Source of the DNA: RGIG6165 sp045538835
GTDB lineage: Bacteria; Bacillota; Clostridia; Oscillospirales; Feifaniaceae
NCBI GenBank assembly: GCA_045538835.1
Contig: JAZQEF010000018.1
Span: 248,001 to 312,000 of the forward strand
Direction: 5' to 3'
Length of the DNA stretch: 64,000 nt
Shown: positions 37,457 to 44,875 of the stretch, piece by piece
How positions within the stretch are numbered: position 1 is the stretch's first letter
Layout: each line of letters starts with the position of its first letter
Made by a program: the position numbers and the translations under genes
Notes under the pieces: generated by a model
Told to the model about the DNA's origin: nothing
Databases searched by the model: none
What the model saw: only the letters and a program-made list of their open reading frames with translations

Positions 37457-38404
37457 ATGTGCGGATTATTTGGTTTTTCAAATTACAGCGGTGAAAAAAT
37501 CAAGGACATATCTGATTTAACTAAATTTCTTGCAGAACAGTCGGCAGTCAGGGGCACAGATGCCACAGGAATAGCCTTTTGTTCAGGTGGAAACGTAACC
37601 ATATTAAAAGAAAATAAGTCGGCTTATAAATTAACCTTTAAACTCTCTGATGATACAAAGGCAGTTATCGCTCACACCAGGTTTTCAACACAAGGCAGTG
37701 AAAAGAAAAATTATAACAATCACCCCTTCCCTGCCAAATGCAATAATGCGCAGTTCGCTCTTGCTCATAACGGAGTATTGACCAACGATAAAGAACTCCG
37801 CGATAGGTTTAAGTTACCTAAAACGAAAATTGAAACCGACAGTTACATAGCAGTCCAACTTATAGAAAGTCAGAAGCGCTTAGGGTTTGACAGCATCAAG
37901 TATATGGCTGAACGTACAGAGGGCAGTTTTTCATATTCAATCCTTGATGATAAAAATAACATTTGGCTTGTTAAGGGCGAAAGCCCCCTATCCATTCTTC
38001 ATTTCCCGAAGCTGAAAATATATGTATATGCTTCAACGGATGAAATCTTATACAAAGCGTTAATCGACTTTCCCCTGTTATTTACGGCGCTGAAAAACGG
38101 AGAATTCGAGAAAGTAGAAATATCCGAGGGTGATATTTTAAAAATACGACCTGACGGAATACTGGAACGTAACACATTCGACTACAGTTATTACTACGGC
38201 AGAGGTTGGTGGGAGTATGGCTCATTTTTCCCTATAAGTTTTGGTAACGGAGCTTTGACAGGCACCAAAAAAGATTACCTTGAGAGTTTAAAGTCAGTTG
38301 CAATGTATCAGGGTTATTCCCCCGAAGAGATTGATGACCTGGTAACTGACGGATTCTCTTTGGAGGAAATCGAGGACTATTTGTACTGTGGGGGTGAAAT
38401 ATAA
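37457..38404 (+). CDS. Class II glutamine amidotransferase
   Basis: This 315-residue protein starts MCGLFGFSNYSG, so removal of Met exposes the catalytic Cys of Ntn-type amidotransferases; I chose ATG 37457 for that reason, with GAGGAG just upstream. It has RGTDATGIAF, HTRFSTQGS and LAHNGVLTND, the glutamine-binding signatures. The C-terminal ~70 residues are unrelated to purine or asparagine enzymes (GALTGTKKDYLESLKS). It begins one base after the amidoligase stop. Ammonia freed from glutamine may feed the amidoligase, giving a small amide-forming system; this is inference from the pairing. Confidence 0.9.
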   Translation: MCGLFGFSNYSGEKIKDISDLTKFLAEQSAVRGTDATGIAFCSGGNVTILKENKSAYKLTFKLSDDTKAVIAHTRFSTQGSEKKNYNNHPFPAKCNNAQFALAHNGVLTNDKELRDRFKLPKTKIETDSYIAVQLIESQKRLGFDSIKYMAERTEGSFSYSILDDKNNIWLVKGESPLSILHFPKLKIYVYASTDEILYKALIDFPLLFTALKNGEFEKVEISEGDILKIRPDGILERNTFDYSYYYGRGWWEYGSFFPISFGNGALTGTKKDYLESLKSVAMYQGYSPEEIDDLVTDGFSLEEIEDYLYCGGEI

Positions 38405-38409
38405 ATAAT

Positions 38410-38496
38410 ATGAAATACATCAAGTTTGTGCTGACTGCACTCATCGAGATAATAGTTGACCTCTGGACCAGCAAGAACAACGGTAATAGCAGTTGA
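38410..38496 (+). CDS. Possible 28-residue membrane peptide
   Basis: ATG 38410 opens a 28-codon frame, MKYIKFVLTALIEIIVDLW followed by a polar tail. GTGGGGGTGA about 12 bases upstream could serve as ribosome site. One hydrophobic helix is predicted by eye. It follows the amidotransferase gene by 5 bases. It could be chance. Confidence 0.35.
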   Translation: MKYIKFVLTALIEIIVDLWTSKNNGNSS

Positions 38497-38543
38497 CATA
38501 TGATAAAATATAAATATCACATTTGCGGTCTTGGGGGGTAACA

Positions 38544-39143
38544 ATTATAGATGATTACGGAGTTATAAAGAAAGGCTATGCAAGGGTTTCATCAGTGGGA
38601 CAAAAGGAGGACAGACAAGTCATTGAATTTCTTGCATATGGTGTTCCCAAAAGTAATATTTACATAGACAAGCAGAGCGGTAAAGATTTTAACCGCTCTG
38701 CTTACAAAAGGATGTATAAGGCTCTTAAAAAGGATGATTTGCTTGTTATAAAGTCTATTGACAGGCTCGGAAGAAACTACCACGAGATACAGGACGAATG
38801 GCGTAAAATCACAAAGAAAAAAGGTGCCGATATAGTTGTCCTTGATATGCCCTTGCTTGATACCACTCAATCAAAGGATTTGCTTGGAACTTTTATTGCA
38901 GACCTTGTCTTGCAGTTGCTTTCATTCGTTGCAGAAAACGAACGTCTGAATATCAAACAAAGACAGAAAGAAGGCATAGCTGCAGCCAAGCAACGAGGAG
39001 TTCGTTTCGGTAGACCTCCCATAACAATGCCTGAAGCATATGAAGAGTTCTACAAACTATGGCAGGACAAAAAAATAACCGCCAAAGAGGCGGCAGAAGT
39101 TCTTGATATTCCCTTGTGGGCTTTTTACAAAAAGAAACCCTGA
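38544..39143 (+). CDS. Small serine recombinase (resolvase/invertase family)
   Basis: This ~200-residue protein has the resolvase catalytic domain KKGYARVSSVGQKEDRQ (catalytic Ser in RVSS), IKSIDRLGRNYHEI and AENERLNIKQRQKEGIA, then a C-terminal Hin-type helix-turn-helix (KKITAKEAAEVLDIPLWAFYKK). Its size fits DNA invertases and resolvases. Six G residues at 38533-38538 form the ribosome site, but the codons after it are ATT (38544) and ATA (38547); the only standard in-frame start is TTG 38523, upstream of that site. A perfect inverted repeat flanking a promoter begins 13 bases after its stop, a likely target. Confidence 0.88.
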   Translation: MIDDYGVIKKGYARVSSVGQKEDRQVIEFLAYGVPKSNIYIDKQSGKDFNRSAYKRMYKALKKDDLLVIKSIDRLGRNYHEIQDEWRKITKKKGADIVVLDMPLLDTTQSKDLLGTFIADLVLQLLSFVAENERLNIKQRQKEGIAAAKQRGVRFGRPPITMPEAYEEFYKLWQDKKITAKEAAEVLDIPLWAFYKKKP

Positions 39144-39155
39144 TTTTCACTAAAT

Positions 39156-39286
39156 GTATAGGTTTACTCAAAAATAATTTTTTCGTCATTTTTAATGTAA
39201 ATTGCGAAAAAAATTGACTTTATCCGCATAATGTGACATAATTAGGAAAACAAAAAGCTCTTTTCAGAGCAAGAGTAAACCTATAC
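39156..39286. repeat. 131-bp segment flanked by 14-bp perfect inverted repeats (candidate invertible promoter)
   Basis: GTATAGGTTTACTC (39156-39169) is repeated inverted as GAGTAAACCTATAC (39273-39286), with near-matching bases beyond. The 103-bp interior holds a sigma-A-type promoter. The segment begins 13 bases after the stop of a serine recombinase gene of invertase size, and ends 28 bases before the first gene of the WG/LRR operon. Confidence 0.65.
39214..39242 (+). promoter_or_regulatory. Promoter of the WG/LRR operon inside the inverted repeats
   Basis: TTGACT (39214-39219) and CATAAT (39237-39242) are 17 bases apart and point toward the 55-residue gene. A small hairpin GCTCT/AGAGC (39257-39270) lies in the leader. 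Confidence 0.65.
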
Positions 39287-39314
39287 TTTTAACCAATAAG
39301 GGAGGAACACGAAA

Positions 39315-39482
39315 ATGAAAAAATATATGGTAAGATTTAATGCTGGAACTGAAAGAGGTTTAATTATTTATGTTGATGCAAATACCGTTTCGGAAGCAAG
39401 AAAGGTTGCTATGGCTGAATTGTCCGGAAAAGCCGGATATATGAACAAAAAAATAGTTATTACGCACGTTCAGACAGCTTAA
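39315..39482 (+). CDS. 55-residue hypothetical protein
   Basis: ATG 39315 follows GGGAGG at good distance. The product, KKYMVRFNAGTERGLIIY then VDANTVSEARKVAMAEL, looks like a small alpha/beta domain of a kind common on mobile elements. It is the first gene after the candidate invertible promoter and precedes the WG-repeat gene by 19 bases. I do not recognise a function. Confidence 0.75.
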   Translation: MKKYMVRFNAGTERGLIIYVDANTVSEARKVAMAELSGKAGYMNKKIVITHVQTA

Positions 39483-39501
39483 AGCAGAAAGGAACTTCTT
39501 T

Positions 39502-40542
39502 ATGGGATTGTTTTCAAAAATCGCAGGTGGCATTATAAGTAATTTAGGTAAAGTTGATGATGTAGAAAGTGTAGTGGACAAGGCAGCAAATGTTGTTAAC
39601 AGTGCAAAAGAAATAGGAGCAAAAATTGATAACGCACAAACCAAAAGCACGATTAAAAATATAGACAGTTTACAGAGAAAACTAAAAGACTTTGAAGGCA
39701 AAGTTGATGCTCAATTTAATATCGCATACGGTAAAAATCATGAAGAAAAAATACAGGTACAGGACGAGCATTTAATCGACATAAACTATACAGTGGCTTG
39801 TAAGTACAATACGATACATTATGCCGGAAATAATATGTATGTTGCAGGATTATATAACAAATATGGTGTTATATCTCCAGATGATGAAATTATAATTCCT
39901 TTTGACTATGATTTTATTTGCAGTTATTCTGAGGAAAAGTTTTGTGTTTGCAAAGATGGTAAATGGGGCTATATTGATATAAACAACAATGTTGTTATAG
40001 ACTTTTGCTTTACAGATGCATTTGATTTTTCAGAAGGACTTGCATCTGCAAGTGTGGTTTGCGACGGCAAGGAGCAATATGGCTATATAGATAATTCAGG
40101 CAATTTTGTAATTCATTGTAAATATGATTATGCCGAGCCCTTCAACAAAAACGGTCTTGCGTGTGTTGGATTTATTGATACTTGGGGTGATATAAGAAAA
40201 GGTGTAATTGACAAACAGAATAATACTATCGTTAATTGCCGCTATGCTATAATTAAAGTTGAAGAAAGTTATATACTATACTGCTTAGAGTCTTTTCATT
40301 CACCAAAGTTCTTTGACCTTAAAGGAAACCCTGTCGAAATGGAAGAACCGAAGGAGCTTACACCTGAAAACACAATAATTCCATATTGGAACTCTGAAAT
40401 AAAATACGGATATTATATACATACAGATAACGGCGATTTTTGTAAGATAAAGCCAATTTTCGATTTGGCTGAAAAGATAAACGAATATGGATATGCTATT
40501 GTAAGCCGTGATGGACTGTATGGCATTATAAAAATATCATAA
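39502..40542 (+). CDS. WG-repeat protein, cytoplasmic
   Basis: This 346-residue protein has no signal peptide. Residues about 1-75 are helical (GLFSKIAGGIISNLGKVDD, then NAQTKSTIKNIDSLQRKL). From about residue 95 it consists of WG-type beta repeats such as KDGKWGYIDINNNVVIDF, EQYGYIDNSGNFVIHCKYDYAEPF and a final DGLYGIIKIS. WG repeats are thought to mediate binding; no enzymatic motif is visible. It is the main gene after the candidate invertible promoter. A terminator-like hairpin follows it. Confidence 0.85.
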   Translation: MGLFSKIAGGIISNLGKVDDVESVVDKAANVVNSAKEIGAKIDNAQTKSTIKNIDSLQRKLKDFEGKVDAQFNIAYGKNHEEKIQVQDEHLIDINYTVACKYNTIHYAGNNMYVAGLYNKYGVISPDDEIIIPFDYDFICSYSEEKFCVCKDGKWGYIDINNNVVIDFCFTDAFDFSEGLASASVVCDGKEQYGYIDNSGNFVIHCKYDYAEPFNKNGLACVGFIDTWGDIRKGVIDKQNNTIVNCRYAIIKVEESYILYCLESFHSPKFFDLKGNPVEMEEPKELTPENTIIPYWNSEIKYGYYIHTDNGDFCKIKPIFDLAEKINEYGYAIVSRDGLYGIIKIS

Positions 40543-40554
40543 TGACATTTTATC

Positions 40555-40584
40555 AGAGCGACGGTTTATAACCGAAGCTCTTTT
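40555..40584 (+). terminator. Terminator-like hairpin after the WG-repeat gene
   Basis: AGAGC..CGGTT pairs with AACCG..GCTCT (40555-40581) followed by four T. The ribosome site of the next gene lies shortly beyond, so it could attenuate rather than end transcription. Confidence 0.6.
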
Positions 40585-40612
40585 ATTGTCTATAAGACAT
40601 TGGAGGGATTTT

Positions 40613-40993
40613 ATGTACAGCATCAAATGTCATAAATGCGGAAGGGATATATTTTTAGACGATATAAACCCATCCGGCAAAACGATAAAATTTTCTTGCG
40701 AATGCGGAGTTACAGGTTTTATAACAACAAAAAAACCAGTCAAGGAAACAGCAAAGAAATTTTTTACCGGATTTGCAAAAACATCTATGAAAGTATTAGA
40801 AACAGCAGTATCAAATTATAATCAAAATTGCGATATTGCAGAAAAAGGACTGCATAGACGAGATTATGAGGATTGGGATTTAGAAAAATTAAAATATGAA
40901 TTTGAAAACTCAACGGATGCTTTTGAGAAAAAACTGATTAGCGAACGAATAAAAGAGCTGATGCAGAATGAAGGATATGATAATAATGAGTAA
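40613..40993 (+). CDS. Small zinc-ribbon protein
   Basis: This 126-residue protein starts at ATG 40613, preceded by GGAGGG. It begins YSIKCHKCGRDIFLDD and continues FSCECGVTGF, giving two Cys pairs of a zinc ribbon, followed by a helical, charged region ending in KRIKELMQNEG-like sequence. No membrane helix is seen. It overlaps the next small gene by 8 bases. Function unknown. Confidence 0.7.
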   Translation: MYSIKCHKCGRDIFLDDINPSGKTIKFSCECGVTGFITTKKPVKETAKKFFTGFAKTSMKVLETAVSNYNQNCDIAEKGLHRRDYEDWDLEKLKYEFENSTDAFEKKLISERIKELMQNEGYDNNE

Positions 40994-41234
40994 AAAAATT
41001 TTTGTTCATTTATTAATTGACTTAGTCATTGTCGGTATTGTTACTATTATTTATCTAGTACTAAAACAATTTATATACGGAATGCAGTTGGATGTATTAG
41101 GACAAGTGTTACAGCTAATTGTAATGGTACTATACATATCATTTGATGTAGTTGTCTTTTTCTTTTTTCTGTTGTATTGGTGGTCTGATAAAAAATGGAC
41201 TTATATAAAAAGGAAATTAAAAAAGAAAAGATGA
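40986..41234 (+). CDS. Small two-TM membrane protein
   Basis: About 82 residues with two hydrophobic helices (VHLLIDLVIVGIVTIIYLVL; and LIVMVLYISFDVVVFFFFLL) and a strongly basic C-terminus (KRKLKKKR). I chose ATG 40986, with GAAGGAT upstream; ATG 40977 is possible. It overlaps the zinc-ribbon gene and precedes the LRR gene by 6 bases. No known family. Confidence 0.6.
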   Translation: MSKKIFVHLLIDLVIVGIVTIIYLVLKQFIYGMQLDVLGQVLQLIVMVLYISFDVVVFFFFLLYWWSDKKWTYIKRKLKKKR

Positions 41235-41240
41235 TGCATT

Positions 41241-42449
41241 ATGTATAACAAGAAATTTAAAATAAAAAATAATGTGCTTATAAAATACAAGGGCAAAGAC
41301 GATTGTGTAGTAATCCCTTCTGGAGTAAAAGAGATAGGAATCAGATGTTTTGAATACAATTTAAAGATTAAATCTGTTGTTTTCCCTGATTCTGTCGAAA
41401 GAATATGCACACAGGCTTTTTCGGGTTGCGAAAATATTGAAAGTATTACGCTAAATAATGGGTTGAAACAGATTGGTGATTTTGCATTTTTTATGAACAC
41501 TAATCTAAAAAAAGTTGTATTTCCAAGTACTCTTTTGAAAATTGAAAATAATGCTTTCCGTGATTGCCTAAATCTTGAGGAAGTTAAATTCAATAAAAAT
41601 TTAAAGTACATAGGTACGCAGGCTTTTGAAAACTGTGGATGTTTGAAAAATGTTTATATACCTCGCAAAACCAAACTTGGCTCTGCGGTCTTTCCTAACA
41701 GCGATATTAAAGAATTTACGTTTGGAAACAGAGATTATAAGGTGGTTGAAAATTGTCTGTATTCCCGAAAACGCAAAACATTGTTAATGTCCTTTGCGGG
41801 TGGTGAGGTTAATGTTTGCGATGGGACAAAGAAAATTAAAAATTGGGCTTTCAAGGGAAAATATAAAATCTCAATTCCTAAAAGTGTAAAAGATTTTGGG
41901 TGTTATCATATATTACACGAACACCTCAAATTTAACAGCGACAATTCACGTTTTGTACAAATTGATAATTGCATTTTTGATACAAAGAAAAATCGGCTTG
42001 TGCAGAGTTGGGGAACAAAAAATTTGGCTATTGATAATATTAAAATTATAGGCGAAGATTCACTTGGTTTTCTTCGTAACTGTTCCACGATAAGAATCTG
42101 TGAGGGCGTTACGAAAATTGAAAAAGCTGCAATGTCAGCCAATCTTAACACAAGAGTGTTCACCGTTCCTTCGACAGTAAAAAAAATTAGCATTGATGCT
42201 TTTTCATTGTCATTAAAGTTAGAAAAAATTATATTTACACAAGGAGTGCGAAAAATAGATTTTACAGATTTTTACGGAGTGCTATATCCCAAACTGCAAT
42301 ATATTCAAATTCCACCTTCTGTCAAATCACTCAAAGGCTATAATAAAGAAATGAGAAATCTTACAATTATTTGCCACAAAAATAGTTGTGCTCACAGATA
42401 TGCAAAAAGAAACAAATTAAAATTTAATATAATGGATGATGAATTATGA
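41241..42449 (+). CDS. BspA-type leucine-rich repeat protein without signal peptide
   Basis: This 402-residue protein is built of LRR_5 (BspA/TpLRR) repeats: IPSGVKEIGIRCFEYNLKIKSVVFPDSVERI (key pattern IGxxxFxxN..L..V.FP.SV) recurring through about residue 170 and again from 275 to 370. Most such proteins are secreted and carry signal peptides; this one begins MYNKKFKIKNN and looks cytoplasmic. It lies in an operon with the WG-repeat protein, so both may be intracellular binding proteins. Its ligand is unknown. Confidence 0.85.
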   Translation: MYNKKFKIKNNVLIKYKGKDDCVVIPSGVKEIGIRCFEYNLKIKSVVFPDSVERICTQAFSGCENIESITLNNGLKQIGDFAFFMNTNLKKVVFPSTLLKIENNAFRDCLNLEEVKFNKNLKYIGTQAFENCGCLKNVYIPRKTKLGSAVFPNSDIKEFTFGNRDYKVVENCLYSRKRKTLLMSFAGGEVNVCDGTKKIKNWAFKGKYKISIPKSVKDFGCYHILHEHLKFNSDNSRFVQIDNCIFDTKKNRLVQSWGTKNLAIDNIKIIGEDSLGFLRNCSTIRICEGVTKIEKAAMSANLNTRVFTVPSTVKKISIDAFSLSLKLEKIIFTQGVRKIDFTDFYGVLYPKLQYIQIPPSVKSLKGYNKEMRNLTIICHKNSCAHRYAKRNKLKFNIMDDEL

Positions 42450-42853
42450 TATGCAAAAAAGAATGTATAAGTTTTTTAGAAAATCAAAAAGTGAAAGAAA
42501 GGCTTATTGTTACTGCTCCTAATAGTGAAACAGATGCTGAGATTTTTAAATCAATAATTAAGCAAAGTGCAACCGGAAAAGAAGCATATATAAAATTGGC
42601 TGAGATATTAACAGTTGCAGATACATCATTTTCAAGCATTTGATTCAGATAGGATTGTTATGATTTTTTAATTGAGCAAGGATTTAACATAGAAGCTGCC
42701 TATGCTCTTATGGAAATTGTAAGAAAAGGTCAGTATAGGTTTGAGAGGTTTCAATTCAAATCAGATGAGCTATCAAAAGCTTTTTTCGAGTGGACTAAAA
42801 CAGTTAACTATTGGCCGAGCAGGAAAATCATATATGAAATCTATTCAGATTAA
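42446..42853 (+). pseudogene. Decayed gene with two in-frame stops
   Basis: A 65-codon frame (ATG 42446, overlapping the LRR stop) ends at TGA 42641. The same frame has a second stop, TAG 42650, and then runs open from 42653 to TAA 42851, encoding DFLIEQGFNIEAAYALMEIV followed by a basic region and FFEWTKTVNYWPSRK. The second part has no start codon, so the two look like halves of one former gene of about 135 residues. The family is not recognised; a passing likeness to replication-polymerase helical motifs is too weak to use. Confidence 0.5.
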
Positions 42854-42855
42854 GT

Positions 42856-42893
42856 AATACCCGACAGGCAATTCAGCCTGCCGGGTATTTTAT
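42856..42893 (+). terminator. Rho-independent terminator closing the LRR operon
   Basis: A 14-bp stem with one mismatch (42856-42869 with 42876-42889) and loop AATTCA is followed by TTTAT. Confidence 0.8.
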
Positions 42894-42905
42894 TGCGTGT
42901 CATTA

Positions 42906-43001
42906 GGGTATAGTCTAATGGCACAGTTAAAAAGCGTTCCTTTTAAGTTGGTTTTCCCTTTTTGTGACGTCTCAAAATTAAAGCATACCCTATCGGGAAA
43001 G
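42906..43001. repeat. Candidate resolution (res) site upstream of the second small recombinase
   Basis: TAGGGTAT near 42906 is repeated inverted as ATACCCTA near 42994, about 80 bases apart, directly before the recombinase gene, where res sites of resolvases normally lie. The repeats are short, so this is tentative. Confidence 0.35.
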
Positions 43002-43014
43002 GAGTTGAACAAAC

Positions 43015-43563
43015 GTGAAAATAGGATATATCCGATGCAGTTCTGACGGACAGAATACAGCAAGACAAGAAGTGCTGATGCAGGAACTTGGCGTTGACGA
43101 GGTCTTCGTTGATATTTTGTCAGGAAAAAACACAGACAGACCACAACTGAAAAAGATGCTCTCTTACGTCCGTAAAGGTGATACTGTTATTGTTTCGGAA
43201 ATCAGCAGGTTTGCAAGAAACACAAAAGACCTTCTGGATCTTATAGAAATTCTATCGCAAAAAGAGGTTGCATTTGTGAGTCAGAAAGAAGCTATAGACA
43301 CCACAACCCCTACAGGAAAATTTATGCTCACAATATTCGGGGCGGTCAGTGAACTAGAAAGAGCGTATATACTGTCCCGCCAATCAGAAGGGATAGCAAT
43401 TGCCAAATCCCTTCATAAATACAAAGGCAGGAAGCCCAAGGAGCTTCCTGCCGAAACAGATGCAATAGTTAAGAAATGGAAAGACGGTCAGATAACTGCT
43501 ACCGAAGCTATGCATAAGCTCGGCATCAGCAAAAGCACGTTTTACAGAAAATTTGGTGTATAG
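43015..43563 (+). CDS. Small serine recombinase (resolvase family)
   Basis: This 182-residue protein begins KIGYIRCSSDGQNTARQE with the catalytic Ser9, has VSEISRFARNTKDLLD and GAVSELERAYILSRQSEGI, and ends with a helix-turn-helix (QITATEAMHKLGISKSTFYRKF). It is the size of Tn3-type resolvases and plasmid multimer-resolution enzymes. The start is GTG 43015 after AAAGGAGT. With the primase downstream it may resolve multimers of the excised circular form. Confidence 0.92.
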   Translation: MKIGYIRCSSDGQNTARQEVLMQELGVDEVFVDILSGKNTDRPQLKKMLSYVRKGDTVIVSEISRFARNTKDLLDLIEILSQKEVAFVSQKEAIDTTTPTGKFMLTIFGAVSELERAYILSRQSEGIAIAKSLHKYKGRKPKELPAETDAIVKKWKDGQITATEAMHKLGISKSTFYRKFGV

Positions 43564-43612
43564 CTTTCTGTTTCAACGTAAAAATGCCCCAAACCCCTGT
43601 AATAATGAGGTT

Positions 43613-43706
43613 TGTTCCAATGTTCCGGTTAATTCGAAAAATAATATAACAGACATATTTTACTGCATTTGAATGTATTTTGACTTTCTGCCGGAACATT
43701 GGAACA
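43613..43706. repeat. 16-bp perfect inverted repeat, candidate operator or replication origin
   Basis: TGTTCCAATGTTCCGG (43613-43628) is repeated inverted as CCGGAACATTGGAACA (43691-43706) across 62 AT-rich bases. Each arm itself contains two GTTCC units eight bases apart, and a further GGAAC occurs near 43745. This fills most of the otherwise gene-free 43,564-43,863 gap before the primase region. Confidence 0.6.
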
Positions 43707-43863
43707 GATCACTCAAAGCCGGTGTTTTCAACACGTTTAGTAGCGGAACATAAATTTTATAGTAGATGTTTCAAAAATTTACCGAAATCTTGTAGAAATA
43801 TAAAATACACGGTATAATAATAAAAACCATTAAAATACATAGGCACGGAAAAGGTGAAGCGTT

Positions 43864-44748
43864 GTGAGCAAAGAAATGATAACGGAAGATAAAAATACAG
43901 AATGGTTACAACAGTTAGCAAATGAGGAATTTAAAAAATTCTATCTGGAAAATCCTAAAGAACAAAAATTTCTTTTTTCAAAGGTTGATGTTGAAGAACT
44001 CGTCGTTTTTTCATCAACAGAATTTTCACTGGCTGATGTCTTGAAATGCAGATATATTGAAACTTACTTAAAAAATAGAAATATCCAAAAAAGTGCTTTT
44101 AAAAAAGTTCTATTAAAACACATTAAAAACACCTTCGGAAATTTAAATGTAGACGAAAATAAAAAAATTAAAAAACACGCAGTTTCTTTTATCGAAGAAC
44201 GATTTGCGGATGAACAGTTTGACTGTCCAGAGGTTGAATTAACAAGTTATAATAATTTCAAACGTGATGAACAAAGGTATCTTACAGAAGCGTTGATATA
44301 TATCTTCAAAGATAAAAACATACTAGATAAATTCAAAGAAGATGGTTATTATAAAATCAAACCACTTGAAGCGATGTTTATGTTTTTTATTTTAGATGAC
44401 AAGAACAAAGAAGAACTTAAGCATATAAGATTTTGTGAAGAGCATTTAATTAAGAGGAAATATATGAATACCCTTCGGAGATATGCGTTGGCTATTAGCG
44501 AAACCAGAGGATGGTCAAGCGATACAAATCATATAAGAGATGTTTATGACAAAAGACTCCAGTCATTAAAATCTGATTTGCCTGCAGTACGTAACCTTTT
44601 AATTAAAGTCGAGAAAGAACTTGACAAAAATGATAATGCAGATTTCGAAAAAATTATTGAAAGAGTAACCAAGTGCAGAAAAAAACTCAAGAAGTTTATT
44701 AAAAGATACGAACAGTTGTCGCTGGATAAAGTTTTTAAAGAGCATTGA
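43864..44748 (+). CDS. Hypothetical helical protein upstream of the primase
   Basis: I do not recognise this 294-residue protein. It is highly charged and mostly helical, without membrane segments; the C-terminal third (about 235-290, RNLLIKVEKELDKNDNADFE) looks like a coiled coil. The start is GTG 43864 after AAAGGTGAAG. It follows the GTTCC inverted repeats and precedes the primase, so it could be a replication or partition accessory protein, which is inference from position. A strong terminator overlaps its stop codon. Confidence 0.7.
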   Translation: MSKEMITEDKNTEWLQQLANEEFKKFYLENPKEQKFLFSKVDVEELVVFSSTEFSLADVLKCRYIETYLKNRNIQKSAFKKVLLKHIKNTFGNLNVDENKKIKKHAVSFIEERFADEQFDCPEVELTSYNNFKRDEQRYLTEALIYIFKDKNILDKFKEDGYYKIKPLEAMFMFFILDDKNKEELKHIRFCEEHLIKRKYMNTLRRYALAISETRGWSSDTNHIRDVYDKRLQSLKSDLPAVRNLLIKVEKELDKNDNADFEKIIERVTKCRKKLKKFIKRYEQLSLDKVFKEH

Positions 44749-44771
44749 CAGAAAATGTCAATGCTCTTTTT
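44737..44771 (+). terminator. Rho-independent terminator
   Basis: A 14-bp perfect stem (44737-44750 with 44756-44769) with loop GAAAA and a T-run includes the stop codon of the upstream gene. Confidence 0.85.
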
Positions 44772-44875
44772 GCGTGTAAAAACGCTGTCCGCTTCCCACG
44801 CAAAACACATCAAAATATATGATATCCTAATTACAGTTCTAGAACAAATCTTTTAAAAACCAGGAGGAATCACTC

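Noticed and set aside
42906..43001. tRNA-like gene (AGGGTAT and ATACCCT ends with a D-arm-like AGTCTAATGGCA)
   Set aside because: No T-arm consensus and no 7-base anticodon loop; the total length does not fit. A recombinase site is a better explanation.
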